Shown: one piece after another, positions 41,579 through 50,867 of the stretch | How positions within the stretch are numbered: position 1 is the first letter of the stretch | Layout: each line of letters starts with the position of its first letter | NCBI GenBank assembly: GCA_024123955.1 | Contig: CP099652.1 | Coordinates: 992,001-1,056,000 of the forward strand | Direction of reading: 5' to 3' | From: Oxalobacteraceae bacterium OTU3CINTB1 | Lineage (GTDB): Bacteria > Pseudomonadota > Gammaproteobacteria > Burkholderiales > Burkholderiaceae_D | Length of the DNA: 64,000 nt | Notes under the pieces: model-generated | Seen by the model: the letters and a program-made list of their open reading frames with translations, nothing else | The model's database searches: none | What the model was told of the DNA's origin: nothing | Position numbers and translations under genes: made by a program

Positions 41579-43186
41579 ATGACTTCATCGATTTCGCGTC
41601 GCAGTTTCCTGGCCCAAGGTGGGGTATTGGTGGGCAGTTCGGCCTTGGGCGGCCCGCTGTTGCTTGGGGGCTGCGGCGGCAGCACCACCCCGATCGCCAT
41701 CGGTGTCAGCGAGAACGAACGGCCCAAGATGCCCTCGGGAATACAGTTCGGCGACATTGCGGACAACCGCGCGATCATCTGGAGCCGGAGCGACCGTAAC
41801 GCGCAGATGATTGTCGAATACGATACCAGCGACCGTTTCAGCAACGCCAGCCGCATCGTCGGCCCCACCGCCAGCGACGCCACCGATTTCACAACCCGTG
41901 TCGACTTGGGCGGCTTGCCCGCCGGCCAAACGGTATTCGTGCGCGTGCGCTACGTGGATCCCAACAATTCGAAAATCGAAAGCGAAACCATCTCGGGCCA
42001 ATTCAGGACCACTCCTGCTGCCGATGCAACCCGGGCCGTGCGTTTTCACTGGAGCGGCGACCAGTGCGGCCAGGGCTGGGGCATCAATACCGAGTTTGGC
42101 GGCATGAAAATCTACGAAGCGATGCGTTTGCGCGACCCGGACTTTTTCATCCACAACGGCGACACGATTTATGCCGACGGCCCGATCCTGGCCCAGGTCA
42201 CGGCGGAAAACGGCAAGGTCTGGCGTAATCTGGTCACGGAAGAAGTCAGCAAGGTCGCCGAAACGCTGAAGGAATACCGTGGCCGCCATGCCTACAATAT
42301 GATGGATGCGAACTTCCGCAAGTTCGCCGCCCAGGTGCCGCAGGTCTGGCAATGGGACGATCACGAAGTGACCAATAACTATAGCGCTTCCAAGGATTTA
42401 TCGGCCGACGCGCGCTACACCGAAAAAAGCATCGCGACCCTCACCACCCGTGGCAGACGCGCCTTCCTGGAATATGCGCCCATGCGCTATTACAAGCAAA
42501 GCGAACCGCAGCGCATTTATCGCACCATCTCGCACGGTCCGCTGCTGGACGTGTTCGTCGTGGACATGCGCAGCTACCGTGGTCCGAACAGCACCAACCT
42601 GCAAACCGCTGAAGACGCCAGTTCGGCGTTTTTGGGTCGTGAGCAGGTGGAATGGCTGATCGCCGCGTTGAAGGCCTCGACCGCGACCTGGAAAGTCATC
42701 TCCGCCGACATGCCCATCGGCCTGAACGTCGGCGACGGCAAGAATGCCCAGGGTGAGGCGTTGTGGGAAGCACTCGCCAACGGCAACGACGGGCTTCCCC
42801 TCGGCCGCGAACTCGAAATGGCTCGCCTGCTCAGTAGCATTAAGGCAGTGCCCAACGTGGTCTGGATCACCACTGACGTTCACTACTGCGCCGCCCACTA
42901 CTACGATCCCGCCCAGGCCAAGTTCACGAATTTTTCCCCATTCTGGGAATTCGTCGCCGGCCCGATGAATGCCGGCACCTTCGGCCCGGGCGTGCTCGAC
43001 AAGACCTTCGGCCCCACAGCCGTATTCTCGAAAAGCCCGCTGATTCAGAACTCCTCGCCGTTTGCCGGCTACCAGTTCTTTGGTGAAGTCAATATCGACC
43101 CGCAAACCAAGGCGATGAAGGTCGAGCTGTTCAACCTCGACGGCGTCTCGCAGTTTGCACAGACGCTGCCGGCGGTGGGTGTTTAA
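41579..43186 (+). CDS. PhoD-like alkaline phosphatase/phosphodiesterase, Tat-exported
   Basis: The protein has 535 residues from the ATG at 41579. The N-terminus SISRRSFLAQGG is a twin-arginine signal and is followed by a GGCGGS lipobox-like stretch, so it may be lipidated. A fibronectin-like N-terminal PhoD domain (GIQFGDIADNRAIIWSRSD) precedes the metallophosphatase core with HWSGDQCGQGWG, FFIHNGDTIYADGP, WQWDDHEVTNNY and WITTDVHYCAAHYYDP. PhoD enzymes release phosphate from phosphodiesters using Fe3+ and Ca2+ outside the cytoplasm. No Pho box was recognised in the upstream region. It is divergent from the toxin-antitoxin operon and ends at a terminator. Confidence 0.9.
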   Translation: MTSSISRRSFLAQGGVLVGSSALGGPLLLGGCGGSTTPIAIGVSENERPKMPSGIQFGDIADNRAIIWSRSDRNAQMIVEYDTSDRFSNASRIVGPTASDATDFTTRVDLGGLPAGQTVFVRVRYVDPNNSKIESETISGQFRTTPAADATRAVRFHWSGDQCGQGWGINTEFGGMKIYEAMRLRDPDFFIHNGDTIYADGPILAQVTAENGKVWRNLVTEEVSKVAETLKEYRGRHAYNMMDANFRKFAAQVPQVWQWDDHEVTNNYSASKDLSADARYTEKSIATLTTRGRRAFLEYAPMRYYKQSEPQRIYRTISHGPLLDVFVVDMRSYRGPNSTNLQTAEDASSAFLGREQVEWLIAALKASTATWKVISADMPIGLNVGDGKNAQGEALWEALANGNDGLPLGRELEMARLLSSIKAVPNVVWITTDVHYCAAHYYDPAQAKFTNFSPFWEFVAGPMNAGTFGPGVLDKTFGPTAVFSKSPLIQNSSPFAGYQFFGEVNIDPQTKAMKVELFNLDGVSQFAQTLPAVGV

Positions 43187-43215
43187 ACCATAGACCGGTA
43201 GCGCGCAGGCCAGCA

Positions 43216-43260
43216 GCGGGCGTCAGACTACGGTGTGGTCTGGCGCCCGTCAGCATTTTT
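43216..43260 (+). terminator. Rho-independent terminator of the PhoD-family gene
   Basis: GGGCGTCAGAC (43218-43228) pairs with GTCTGGCGCCC (43238-43248) with a single G-U position, extended by an outer C-G pair, and is followed by GTCAGCATTTTT. Confidence 0.7.
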
Positions 43261-43332
43261 ATCTCCTTTTATTCCTCTTTATTCCGGCTTCGATAACGTT
43301 ATCCCCAGCGGGATAATCGTCAATAAAAAAAC

Positions 43333-43428
43333 CGGGGGTCAGTGCCGACATTCGGACAAATTAAGATAATTGGGAACTTTTCTATGGTTAAAAGTTCCAC
43401 AATGTCCGAATGTCGGCACTGACCCCCG
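43333..43428. repeat. Nested palindromic element with GGGGTCA ends
   Basis: Outer arms 43333-43358 and 43403-43428 pair perfectly over 26 bp. Inside, GGAACTTTT (43373-43381) and AAAAGTTCC (43390-43398) pair over 9 bp. The outer arm shares GGGGTCA and CATTCGGACA with the element at 6354-6437, so they are one family. Confidence 0.85.
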
Positions 43429-43637
43429 CATGGGGTGCCGGGATTTCACGCGTTTTCAGCTACTATGACTAACCTTACGCAAGTAAACTCCTTGCCAACA
43501 TCTTCCGGACCGATCCGCTGACTCCCTCCGCTGCGGGTACGGATCCTGCTTTATCATCAAGACAATAGAATATCTCCGGCGCCTCGGCAGTGTTGCTGCC
43601 TTCGTCCCGTGCAATACTTACCGAAAGGCACTACCGA

Positions 43638-46600
43638 ATGGCCATCCGCGTCGCCCTGCACCATAAAACCAGCTACAAATTCGACCGTTTGGTCACGCTT
43701 TCACCGCATGAAGTGCGCTTGCGCCCGGCGCCGCACGCGCGCACGCCTATCCTGTCGTATTCGCTGAGCATCACTCCGGCGCAGCACTTCCTCAACTGGC
43801 AGCAAGATCCGTATGGCAACTACATCGGCCGCGCCGTTTTCCCGGAAGCGACCAAGGAGCTCGATTTCACCGTCGACCTGATTGCCGACATGACGGTCAT
43901 CAACCCGTTCGACTTCTTCCTCGAGGATTACGCCCAGCATTTCCCGTTCGCCTATCCGGAAGCGCTCAAGCTCGAACTGGGCTCGTATCTGCACTTTGAG
44001 GAAGATCCCGAGGTCGTCGAGTGGATCGCCATGGCGCGCCGCGAGATCCTCAAAAAAGACCTGATGACGAATGACTTCCTGGTCGCCATCAACCAGCGCC
44101 TGCAGGGCGACATCGGCTATCTGGTGCGGATGGAACCGGGCGTGCAAACCCCCGCCGAAACGCTGGAGAAGCGTTCCGGCTCGTGCCGCGACAGCGGCTG
44201 GCTGCTGGTGCAAATCCTGCGCGGCATGGGGCTGGCGGCGCGTTTCGTGTCGGGCTACCTGATTCAATTGAAGGCCGACCAGCAGGCGCTCGACGGCCCA
44301 AGCGGCACCGACGTCGACTTTACCGACCTGCACGCGTGGGCCGAGGTCTACATCCCCGGCGCCGGCTGGATCGGCCTCGATCCCACCTCCGGCATGCTGG
44401 CCGGCGAGGGCCACATCCCGCTGGCCTGCACCGCGATCCCGTCGTCGGCCGCGCCGGTCAGCGGCTTCACCGACGTCGCCGAGGTGGAATTCCACCACGT
44501 GATGACCGTGACGCGCATCCACGAAGACCCGCGCGTGACCAAACCCTATGCCGACGCCGATTGGCACAAGATCGACGCCCTCGGCCAGCAGGTCGACTAC
44601 GACCTGCAAGCGATGGACGTGCGCCTGACCCAGGGCGGCGAGCCAACCTTCGTCTCGATCGACGACATGGACGGCGCAGAGTGGAACACCTTGGCGCACG
44701 GCAACAAGAAACGCGAACTGGCCGGCGAATTGATGCTGCGCCTGAAGAACCACTTCGCCCCCGGTGGCATGCTGCACTACGGCCAGGGCAAATGGTATCC
44801 GGGCGAACCGCTGCCGCGCTGGGCGCTCAACATCTTCTGGCGCACCGACGGCCAGCCGATCTGGCGCAACAAGGCGCTGTTCTCGGACGAGAAGAAGGCT
44901 GACGGCTACGGCGCAGAACACGCCAAGCGTTTCACCGAGGCGCTGGTCAGCACCCTCGGCCTGCCGTCCAACAGCCCGATCCCGGCCTACGAGGACGTGC
45001 TGGTGCAAGCCCGCCGCGAGGAGAACCTGCCGGTCAACCTCGATCCGCTCAAGGCAGACTTGAAGTCTTCGGAGGAGCGGCGCCGCCTTGCGCGCCTGCT
45101 GGAAAACGGCTTGGGCGCGGTGGCCGGCTACGTGCTGCCCCTAAAACCGGAAGAACTGACCGACGACGCCAAGGCGCGCCTGTCGATCGCCTTGCCGACC
45201 ACCTGGCGCACGTCGGCCTGGCCGCTCAAGCGTGAGCACCTATACCTGATCGAGGGCGAATCGCCGCTCGGTCTGCGCCTTCCGCTCAACGCGCTGCCGT
45301 GGGTGCAGCCGGAGGACGAGGAGCCGGAATTCGACCGCGATCCATTCGAGCCGCGCGGCCCGCTGGCGCCGGCGGCGAAAGGCGACGGCGTGCCGTCCCA
45401 CGCGGAAGTCGACGCGGCAGCCCGCAAATCGGCGGCCAAGAAGGTCGATCCCGCCCCGGCGCCGCGCGAGGTGATCCACACCGCGCTGTGCGTCGAAGTG
45501 CGCGGCGGCCGCCTGCATGTGTTCATGCCGCCGCTCAAACGCATCGAGGACTACCTGGCGCTGGTAACCGCGATCGAAACCACCGCCGCCCACCTGAACA
45601 TGAAGCTGTGGCTCGAGGGCTACCAGCCGCCGCGCGACCCGCGTGTCAAGCTCCTGAGCGTGACCCCGGATCCCGGCGTCATCGAAGTCAACGTGCAGCC
45701 GGCGGCCAGCTGGAAAGAGCTGGTGCACAACATGACCACCTTGTATGAGGAGGCGCGCAAGACCCGCCTGGGCACCGAAAAATTCATGAACGACGGCCGC
45801 CACACCGGCACCGGCGGCGGCAACCACGCCACCCTGGGCGGCGCCACCGTCGCCGACAGCCCGATGCTGCGTCGTCCGGACTTGCTCAAAAGCCTGATCA
45901 CCTACTGGCAAAACCACCCGGCGCTGTCGTATCTGTTCTCCGGCACCTTCATCGGCCCGACCAGCCAGGCGCCGCGCGTGGACGAGGCGCGCGACGACAA
46001 TCTGTACGAGCTGGCGATCGCCTTCCAGCAAATGGACAAGGTGCTGCCGACCCTCCACGAGGGCGACAAACCCTGGATGGTCGACCGCCTGCTGCGCAAT
46101 TTGCTGGTCGATTTGACCGGCAACACGCACCGCTCCGAGTTCTCGATCGATAAGCTGTATTCCCCCGACGGGCCGACGGGCCGTCTCGGTCTGGTAGAAT
46201 TCCGTGCCTTCGAGATGCCGCCGCACGAGCGTATGAGCCTTTTGCAGATGCTGTTGCTGCGGGCTTTGGTCGCGCGTTTCTGGCGCCAGCCCTACCAGGC
46301 CAAGTTGGTCCACTGGGGCACGGCGCTGCACGACCGCTGGATGCTGCCGCACTTTGTGGCGCAGGATATCCGCGATGTTGCGCGCGATTTGCGCGCCGCC
46401 GGCTACCAGTTCGAGGAGCACTGGTTCGATCCGTTCATCGAATTCCGCTTCCCGCGCTTCGGCACCGTGGTGTACGAGGGCGTGGAGATGGAGCTGCGCC
46501 AGGCGATCGAGCCGTGGAATGTCCTGGGCGAGGAAATGACCGGCGGCGGCACCGCGCGCTATGTCGATTCGTCGGTCGAGCGCATGCAGTTGCTGGTGCG

Positions 46601-46994
46601 CGGCCTGACCGACGGGCGCCACGTGGTCGCCTGCAACGGCCGCATGCTGCCGCTGCATCCGACCGGCGTGCCGGGCGAATATGTGGCCGGCGTGCGCTTC
46701 CGCGCGTGGAGCCCGTGGTCGGCGCTGCACCCGAGCATCAAGATCCAGGCGCCGCTGGTGTTCGACCTGGTCGACACGTGGAGCGGGCGCGCCATCGGCG
46801 GCTGCACCTACCACGTGGTGCACCCGGGTGGACGCAGCGAGGACAGTTCGCCGATCAACGCCAACGCCGCCGAGGCGCGCCGCTTCGCCCGTTTCTGGGC
46901 GCATGGGCACACGCCGGGGCAGATGTATGTGTACAAGGAAGCACTGAATCCGAGCCTGCCGATGACGCTCGATTTGCGCTGGCAGCCCGATTGA
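43638..46994 (+). CDS. Transglutaminase-like protein with DUF2126 domain
   Basis: From the ATG at 43638 ([15 protein letters not shown]) the protein has 1118 residues. The N-terminal ~290 residues form a transglutaminase/cysteine-protease fold with triad C183 (GSCRDSGW), H232 (DLHAWAEVY) and D248 (IGLDPTSG). The remaining 800 residues are the DUF2126 region ([20 protein letters not shown] quoted as its start), ending with [20 protein letters not shown] and [14 protein letters not shown]2126 is always found in this setting and its activity is unknown. It is the first gene of a cluster with ATP-grasp/alpha-E, transglutaminase and metallopeptidase genes. A peptide ligation or modification role is an inference from these partners. 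Confidence 0.9.
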   Translation: MAIRVALHHKTSYKFDRLVTLSPHEVRLRPAPHARTPILSYSLSITPAQHFLNWQQDPYGNYIGRAVFPEATKELDFTVDLIADMTVINPFDFFLEDYAQHFPFAYPEALKLELGSYLHFEEDPEVVEWIAMARREILKKDLMTNDFLVAINQRLQGDIGYLVRMEPGVQTPAETLEKRSGSCRDSGWLLVQILRGMGLAARFVSGYLIQLKADQQALDGPSGTDVDFTDLHAWAEVYIPGAGWIGLDPTSGMLAGEGHIPLACTAIPSSAAPVSGFTDVAEVEFHHVMTVTRIHEDPRVTKPYADADWHKIDALGQQVDYDLQAMDVRLTQGGEPTFVSIDDMDGAEWNTLAHGNKKRELAGELMLRLKNHFAPGGMLHYGQGKWYPGEPLPRWALNIFWRTDGQPIWRNKALFSDEKKADGYGAEHAKRFTEALVSTLGLPSNSPIPAYEDVLVQARREENLPVNLDPLKADLKSSEERRRLARLLENGLGAVAGYVLPLKPEELTDDAKARLSIALPTTWRTSAWPLKREHLYLIEGESPLGLRLPLNALPWVQPEDEEPEFDRDPFEPRGPLAPAAKGDGVPSHAEVDAAARKSAAKKVDPAPAPREVIHTALCVEVRGGRLHVFMPPLKRIEDYLALVTAIETTAAHLNMKLWLEGYQPPRDPRVKLLSVTPDPGVIEVNVQPAASWKELVHNMTTLYEEARKTRLGTEKFMNDGRHTGTGGGNHATLGGATVADSPMLRRPDLLKSLITYWQNHPALSYLFSGTFIGPTSQAPRVDEARDDNLYELAIAFQQMDKVLPTLHEGDKPWMVDRLLRNLLVDLTGNTHRSEFSIDKLYSPDGPTGRLGLVEFRAFEMPPHERMSLLQMLLLRALVARFWRQPYQAKLVHWGTALHDRWMLPHFVAQDIRDVARDLRAAGYQFEEHWFDPFIEFRFPRFGTVVYEGVEMELRQAIEPWNVLGEEMTGGGTARYVDSSVERMQLLVRGLTDGRHVVACNGRMLPLHPTGVPGEYVAGVRFRAWSPWSALHPSIKIQAPLVFDLVDTWSGRAIGGCTYHVVHPGGRSEDSSPINANAAEARRFARFWAHGHTPGQMYVYKEALNPSLPMTLDLRWQPD

Positions 46995-47037
46995 GCGCAC
47001 TATAGAGAAAAATTAGAAGAAAAACCGATCGACCGCG

Positions 47038-49758
47038 ATGCCTAAGCAACTGCTATCCAAATATCTGGCCGCACCGGATAGTTTCGACGAAATGCTGGAC
47101 GCCTCGAAAGAGCCGCGTCCGCATTGGCGCGCCATGTTGGACGGCCTGCGCGCCGAAGCGCCCGATTTGATGCGCCAACGCCTCGAAACGGTGCAACGCG
47201 AGGTGCGCCAGAACGGTGTCACCTACACCGTCTACGGCGACACCGCCGGCACGCACCGGCCGTGGGACCTTAACCTGCTGCCGCTGATCCTGCCGCGCCA
47301 GGAATGGGAGGGCATCGAGGCGGCCGTGATCCAGCGCGCCACCCTGCTGAACCGCGTGCTGGGCGACGTCTACGGCCCGCAAAACATGCTCAAAGAGGGC
47401 TTGCTGCCGCCAGCGTTAATTCACGGCCACGCCGGCTTCCTGCGCGCCGCCCACGGCATGCGCCACCCGGACGACATTGCCCTGCATTTTTACGCGGTCG
47501 ATCTGGCGCGCGCGCCCAACGGCCGCTGGTGGGCCACCGCCGACCGCACGCAATCGCCTTCGGGCGCAGGCTACGCGCTTGAGAACCGCGCCATCATCGG
47601 CCGCAGCTTCCCGGCACTGCTGCGCGACATGAAGGTGCGCCCGCTCGAAGGCTTCTTCGGCACCATGCGCGACAGCCTGGCGCACTGGGGCCGCCGCTGC
47701 GCCGCCAACGGCGACGCCCATCCGCTGCGCGCCGGCGAGGCGCCGCTGATTGTGCTGCTCACGCCCGGTCCCTACAACGAAACCTACTACGAACAAGCCT
47801 ACCTGTCGCGCTACCTTGGTCTGCCCTTGGTGGAGGCGGGCGACCTGACCGTCCGCGGCGGCATCGTGTTCATGAAGACCTTGTCCGGGCTGCGGCGGGT
47901 GCACGTGATCATGCGCCGCGTCGACGACGACTTCTGCGACCCGCTGGAGCTGCGCTCCGACTCCGCGCTGGGCGTGGCCGGCCTGACCGAGGCGGCGCGC
48001 CGAGGGAATGTACTGGTCACCAACAGCCTGGGATCGAACCTGCTGGAATCGGGCGCCTTGCTCGGCTTCCTGCCGGCGCTCAGCGAACGCCTGCTCGGCC
48101 AGCCGCTGCGCATGCCGTCGGTGGCCACCTGGTGGTGCGGCGAGCCGGCCGCGCTGGAGGAGGCGATCGAAAAACTGGACCAGCTGGTGATCATGCCGGC
48201 CTTCCCGCAGCTGCGCCAGGCGCCGGTATACGGGCGCGATCTGAAAGACGCCGCGCGGGCCACGCTGATCGCGCAGATGCGCGCCAACCCGAACAACTAC
48301 GTCGCCCACGAATTGGTCCGGCTGTCGCAGGGGCCGGTGTACCAGCCGGAGACCGGGCGCCTGAGCGCGCACTCGATCGGCCTGCGCGTGTTCGCCTGCG
48401 CCACGCCGGACGGCTACGTCGTCATGCCGGGCGGGCTGACGCGCGTCGCCACCGGGCCGGACGCGCGCGTCATCACCATGCAGCACGGCGGCGGCAGCAA
48501 GGACACGTGGGTGCAGGCCAGTTCGCAGGCGCGCCACCAGCAACCCGTCCCGCGCAGCATGACCGCGCAAGACCTGGTGCGCGACGACACCCAGCTGTCA
48601 AGCCGCATGGCGGAGAACCTGTTCTGGTTGGGCCGTAACACCGAGCGCTGCGACGACATCGCGCGCCTGCTGCGGGTGGCGCTTAACATCGTCTTCAACG
48701 TGCGCGCCGGCTATCCGGGCGCCGAATGGCCGACCGTCGAATCGCTGTGCGCGTGGTTCCAGCTGACCCCCATGCCCGAACCGGAGCCGGCGCAGCGACA
48801 GAGCCAGCAAAGTCAAAGCCCGGATCAGCAAACCCAGAGCCAGGACCAGCAGACCCAGACCCAAAGCCAGGACCAGAGCCAAAGCCAGAGTCAGGGCCAA
48901 AATCAAAGCCAAAGCCAAAGTCAGAGCCAGGGCGCGGCACCAGAAGCCGGGCACGAGCCCGAGCCGCCGGCGTCTGCGCGCATCGCGCACGACGCGCAGA
49001 TCGAAGCGGCACTGCTGCTGGCGGTGGTCTCGCCGGAGGTGCCGGGCCTGGCGCGCCAGCAGCAGCAGCTCTATAACACCGCCAGCCAGTTGCGCGAGCG
49101 GCTGTCGGTCGACAACTGGCGCGCGCTGAACCGGCTGGTCGAACGCGCCGGCGGCGCCGCGCTGCCGTCGCAATCGGAAGCGATGACGATCCTTGACGAC
49201 GCCGCCGCCTCGCTGATGACGTTGACCGGGTTCGGCCTGGATGGCATGACGCGCGACATGGGCTGGCGTTTCCTGTCGCTGGGGCGGCGCCTGGAGCGCC
49301 TGCAATTCCAGAGCATGGTGCTGCGGGCGGCGCTGGGTATGGACCCGGAGGGCAATCTGGATTGGGTACTGGAGCTGTCCGACAGCATCGTCACCTACCG
49401 CGCGCGCTACCGCGCCCAGCCCGAGTGGCTGCCGGTGCTTGACCTGTTGATCCTCGACGACAGCAATCCGCGCTCGATCAGCCATCAGCTGCATGGCGTG
49501 CTCGAAGGCTTGCGCAAGATCGCCAAGGTGTACGGTCCTTGCGGCGAGCACAATCTCGCCCCGTTGCAGAACGAGCTGCTGTCGCTGTCGCCGGAGGCGG
49601 ATCTGTACGGCGCCAATCCACGGCTGATCGACCTGCTGGCGCGCGTGCAAAATGCCAGCGAGGTGATGGCCGAGCAGATCGGACTGCAGTTCTTCAGCTA
49701 CACTGGCAGTCTGCAGAACAAATTCGAAACTCCGTGCGCGCGGGGGTATGCGCGATGA
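47038..49758 (+). CDS. Circularly permuted ATP-grasp type 2/alpha-E domain fusion protein
   Basis: The protein has 906 residues. The first ~490 form a circularly permuted ATP-grasp domain (VYGDTAGTHRPWDLNLLPLI, RTQSPSGAGYALENR, LTPGPYNETYYEQAYLSRYL). The rest is an alpha-E (DUF403) helical domain starting near LSSRMAENLFWLGRNTERCD and ending with LQFFSYTGSLQN. In many relatives these are two genes. A Gln/Ser-rich low-complexity insert at about residues 586-632 (DNA 48793-48933) interrupts the alpha-E part. The ATP-grasp fold suggests formation of a peptide-like bond. It lies 43 bp after the DUF2126 gene and overlaps the next gene by four bases (ATGA). Confidence 0.9.
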   Translation: MPKQLLSKYLAAPDSFDEMLDASKEPRPHWRAMLDGLRAEAPDLMRQRLETVQREVRQNGVTYTVYGDTAGTHRPWDLNLLPLILPRQEWEGIEAAVIQRATLLNRVLGDVYGPQNMLKEGLLPPALIHGHAGFLRAAHGMRHPDDIALHFYAVDLARAPNGRWWATADRTQSPSGAGYALENRAIIGRSFPALLRDMKVRPLEGFFGTMRDSLAHWGRRCAANGDAHPLRAGEAPLIVLLTPGPYNETYYEQAYLSRYLGLPLVEAGDLTVRGGIVFMKTLSGLRRVHVIMRRVDDDFCDPLELRSDSALGVAGLTEAARRGNVLVTNSLGSNLLESGALLGFLPALSERLLGQPLRMPSVATWWCGEPAALEEAIEKLDQLVIMPAFPQLRQAPVYGRDLKDAARATLIAQMRANPNNYVAHELVRLSQGPVYQPETGRLSAHSIGLRVFACATPDGYVVMPGGLTRVATGPDARVITMQHGGGSKDTWVQASSQARHQQPVPRSMTAQDLVRDDTQLSSRMAENLFWLGRNTERCDDIARLLRVALNIVFNVRAGYPGAEWPTVESLCAWFQLTPMPEPEPAQRQSQQSQSPDQQTQSQDQQTQTQSQDQSQSQSQGQNQSQSQSQSQGAAPEAGHEPEPPASARIAHDAQIEAALLLAVVSPEVPGLARQQQQLYNTASQLRERLSVDNWRALNRLVERAGGAALPSQSEAMTILDDAAASLMTLTGFGLDGMTRDMGWRFLSLGRRLERLQFQSMVLRAALGMDPEGNLDWVLELSDSIVTYRARYRAQPEWLPVLDLLILDDSNPRSISHQLHGVLEGLRKIAKVYGPCGEHNLAPLQNELLSLSPEADLYGANPRLIDLLARVQNASEVMAEQIGLQFFSYTGSLQNKFETPCARGYAR
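48793..48933 (+). repeat. Imperfect CAG/CAA-AGC tandem repeat coding a Gln/Ser-rich insert
   Basis: A 141-bp stretch built from units such as AGCCAAAGCCAG and AGCCAGGACCAG encodes alternating Gln-Ser/Thr/Asp residues inside the ATP-grasp/alpha-E protein. All units keep the reading frame. Copy-number change by replication slippage is plausible. Confidence 0.75.
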
Positions 49759-50726
49759 CGCAATCCCAAACCCAGCAAACCGCCAGCCCGCTGCCGAACA
49801 CCGCCACCGACACGCCTCCACCACAAGCGCCGATCGCCTGCGCGCGCTACCTGGTGGTGCACCAAACCCGCTACAGCTATCAAAGCGCGGTGTCGCTGTC
49901 GCAGCAGTACCTGCACATGACGCCACGCTCGTTCGACTACCAGCGCACCGAATCGCACCGGATCGTGACCGACCCGCCGGCGGAGGACATCACCGACGGC
50001 GCCGACTACTTCGGCAATCTGACGCGCCACTTCAGCATCACCGCGCCGCACAGCGCGCTGCTGGTGCACGTCGAATCGACCTTGGCGCTGTCCCCGCGCC
50101 GCACCTTGGAGCAGATCGCCGACAGCGCCCCATGGGAGCTGGTGCGCGACCTGATGCTGACCGACCGCAGCGACGCCACGCTGGAAGCGTGCCAATACCT
50201 GTACGCGTCGCCGCATGTGAGCCTGAGCGCGGAGCTGGCCGACTACGCGCGCGCCAGTTTCAGCGCCGGCCGCCCGCTGCTCGACGCCGCGCTCGACCTG
50301 ACCCAGCGGATCTTCGACGACTTCGAGTTCGACAGCACCGCCACCGACATTTCGACGCCGCTCGAGCAGGTGCTGAGTGGACGGCGCGGCGTCTGCCAGG
50401 ACTTCGCGCAACTGATGATCGGCGGCTTGCGCGGGCTGGGCCTGCCGGCGCGCTACATGAGCGGCTATTTGCTGACGCATCCGCCGGAAGGGCAGCCGCG
50501 CATGATCGGCGCCGACGCCTCGCACGCCTGGGTGTCGGTGTACGACCCGGCGCTGGGCTGGATCGACTTCGACCCGACCAACCGCTGCCTGGTGCAGCAC
50601 GAGCACATCGTCACCGGCTGGGGGCGTGATTTCAGCGACGTCACGCCGATGCGCGGCATCGTGCTCGGCGGCGGTGAACAGGGCTTGCAGGTTAACGTTA
50701 CCGTCACGCCGCTGGAATTATTGTAG
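49755..50726 (+). CDS. Transglutaminase-like cysteine protease-fold protein
   Basis: The protein has 323 residues from the ATG at 49755, which overlaps the stop of the ATP-grasp gene (ATGA). An N-terminal Gln/Thr/Pro-rich ~28-residue tail is followed by a Transglut_N beta domain (YLVVHQTRYSYQSAVSLSQQ) and the catalytic core with triad C214 (RGVCQDFAQ), H258 (DASHAWVSVY) and D273 (IDFDPTN). Such proteins act as peptidases, amidases or transamidases. With DUF2126, ATP-grasp and alpha-E genes it makes the recurring four-part cluster. There is no signal peptide, so it is probably cytoplasmic. Confidence 0.9.
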   Translation: MTQSQTQQTASPLPNTATDTPPPQAPIACARYLVVHQTRYSYQSAVSLSQQYLHMTPRSFDYQRTESHRIVTDPPAEDITDGADYFGNLTRHFSITAPHSALLVHVESTLALSPRRTLEQIADSAPWELVRDLMLTDRSDATLEACQYLYASPHVSLSAELADYARASFSAGRPLLDAALDLTQRIFDDFEFDSTATDISTPLEQVLSGRRGVCQDFAQLMIGGLRGLGLPARYMSGYLLTHPPEGQPRMIGADASHAWVSVYDPALGWIDFDPTNRCLVQHEHIVTGWGRDFSDVTPMRGIVLGGGEQGLQVNVTVTPLELL

Positions 50727-50867
50727 CCCGGCATTGAAGCCGCACTGTTGTCAATCCACGCACTTCCAGCCCTATGCGCGCTGGCTAACTGAACAACATG
50801 GCCCATGTGGCTATGATGCTGGCAAGCGTGCCTTCCGGCGACCGCACCCACCCATCTTCCAGGCAAA

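Larger units (their letters stand above)
43187..43637. other. Gene-free interval between phoD and the transglutaminase cluster
   Basis: This 451-bp stretch has no convincing gene. From left to right it holds the phoD terminator (43216-43260), the nested GGGGTC-ended hairpin (43333-43428), and about 200 bp of featureless sequence containing TAGAAT at 43566-43571 with no matching -35. A promoter for the downstream cluster is expected in the last part but was not identified. Confidence 0.5.

Noticed and set aside
48793..48933. CRISPR-like or satellite array
   Set aside because: The repeats are short, imperfect, in frame and within a protein-coding gene. They have no spacer structure.
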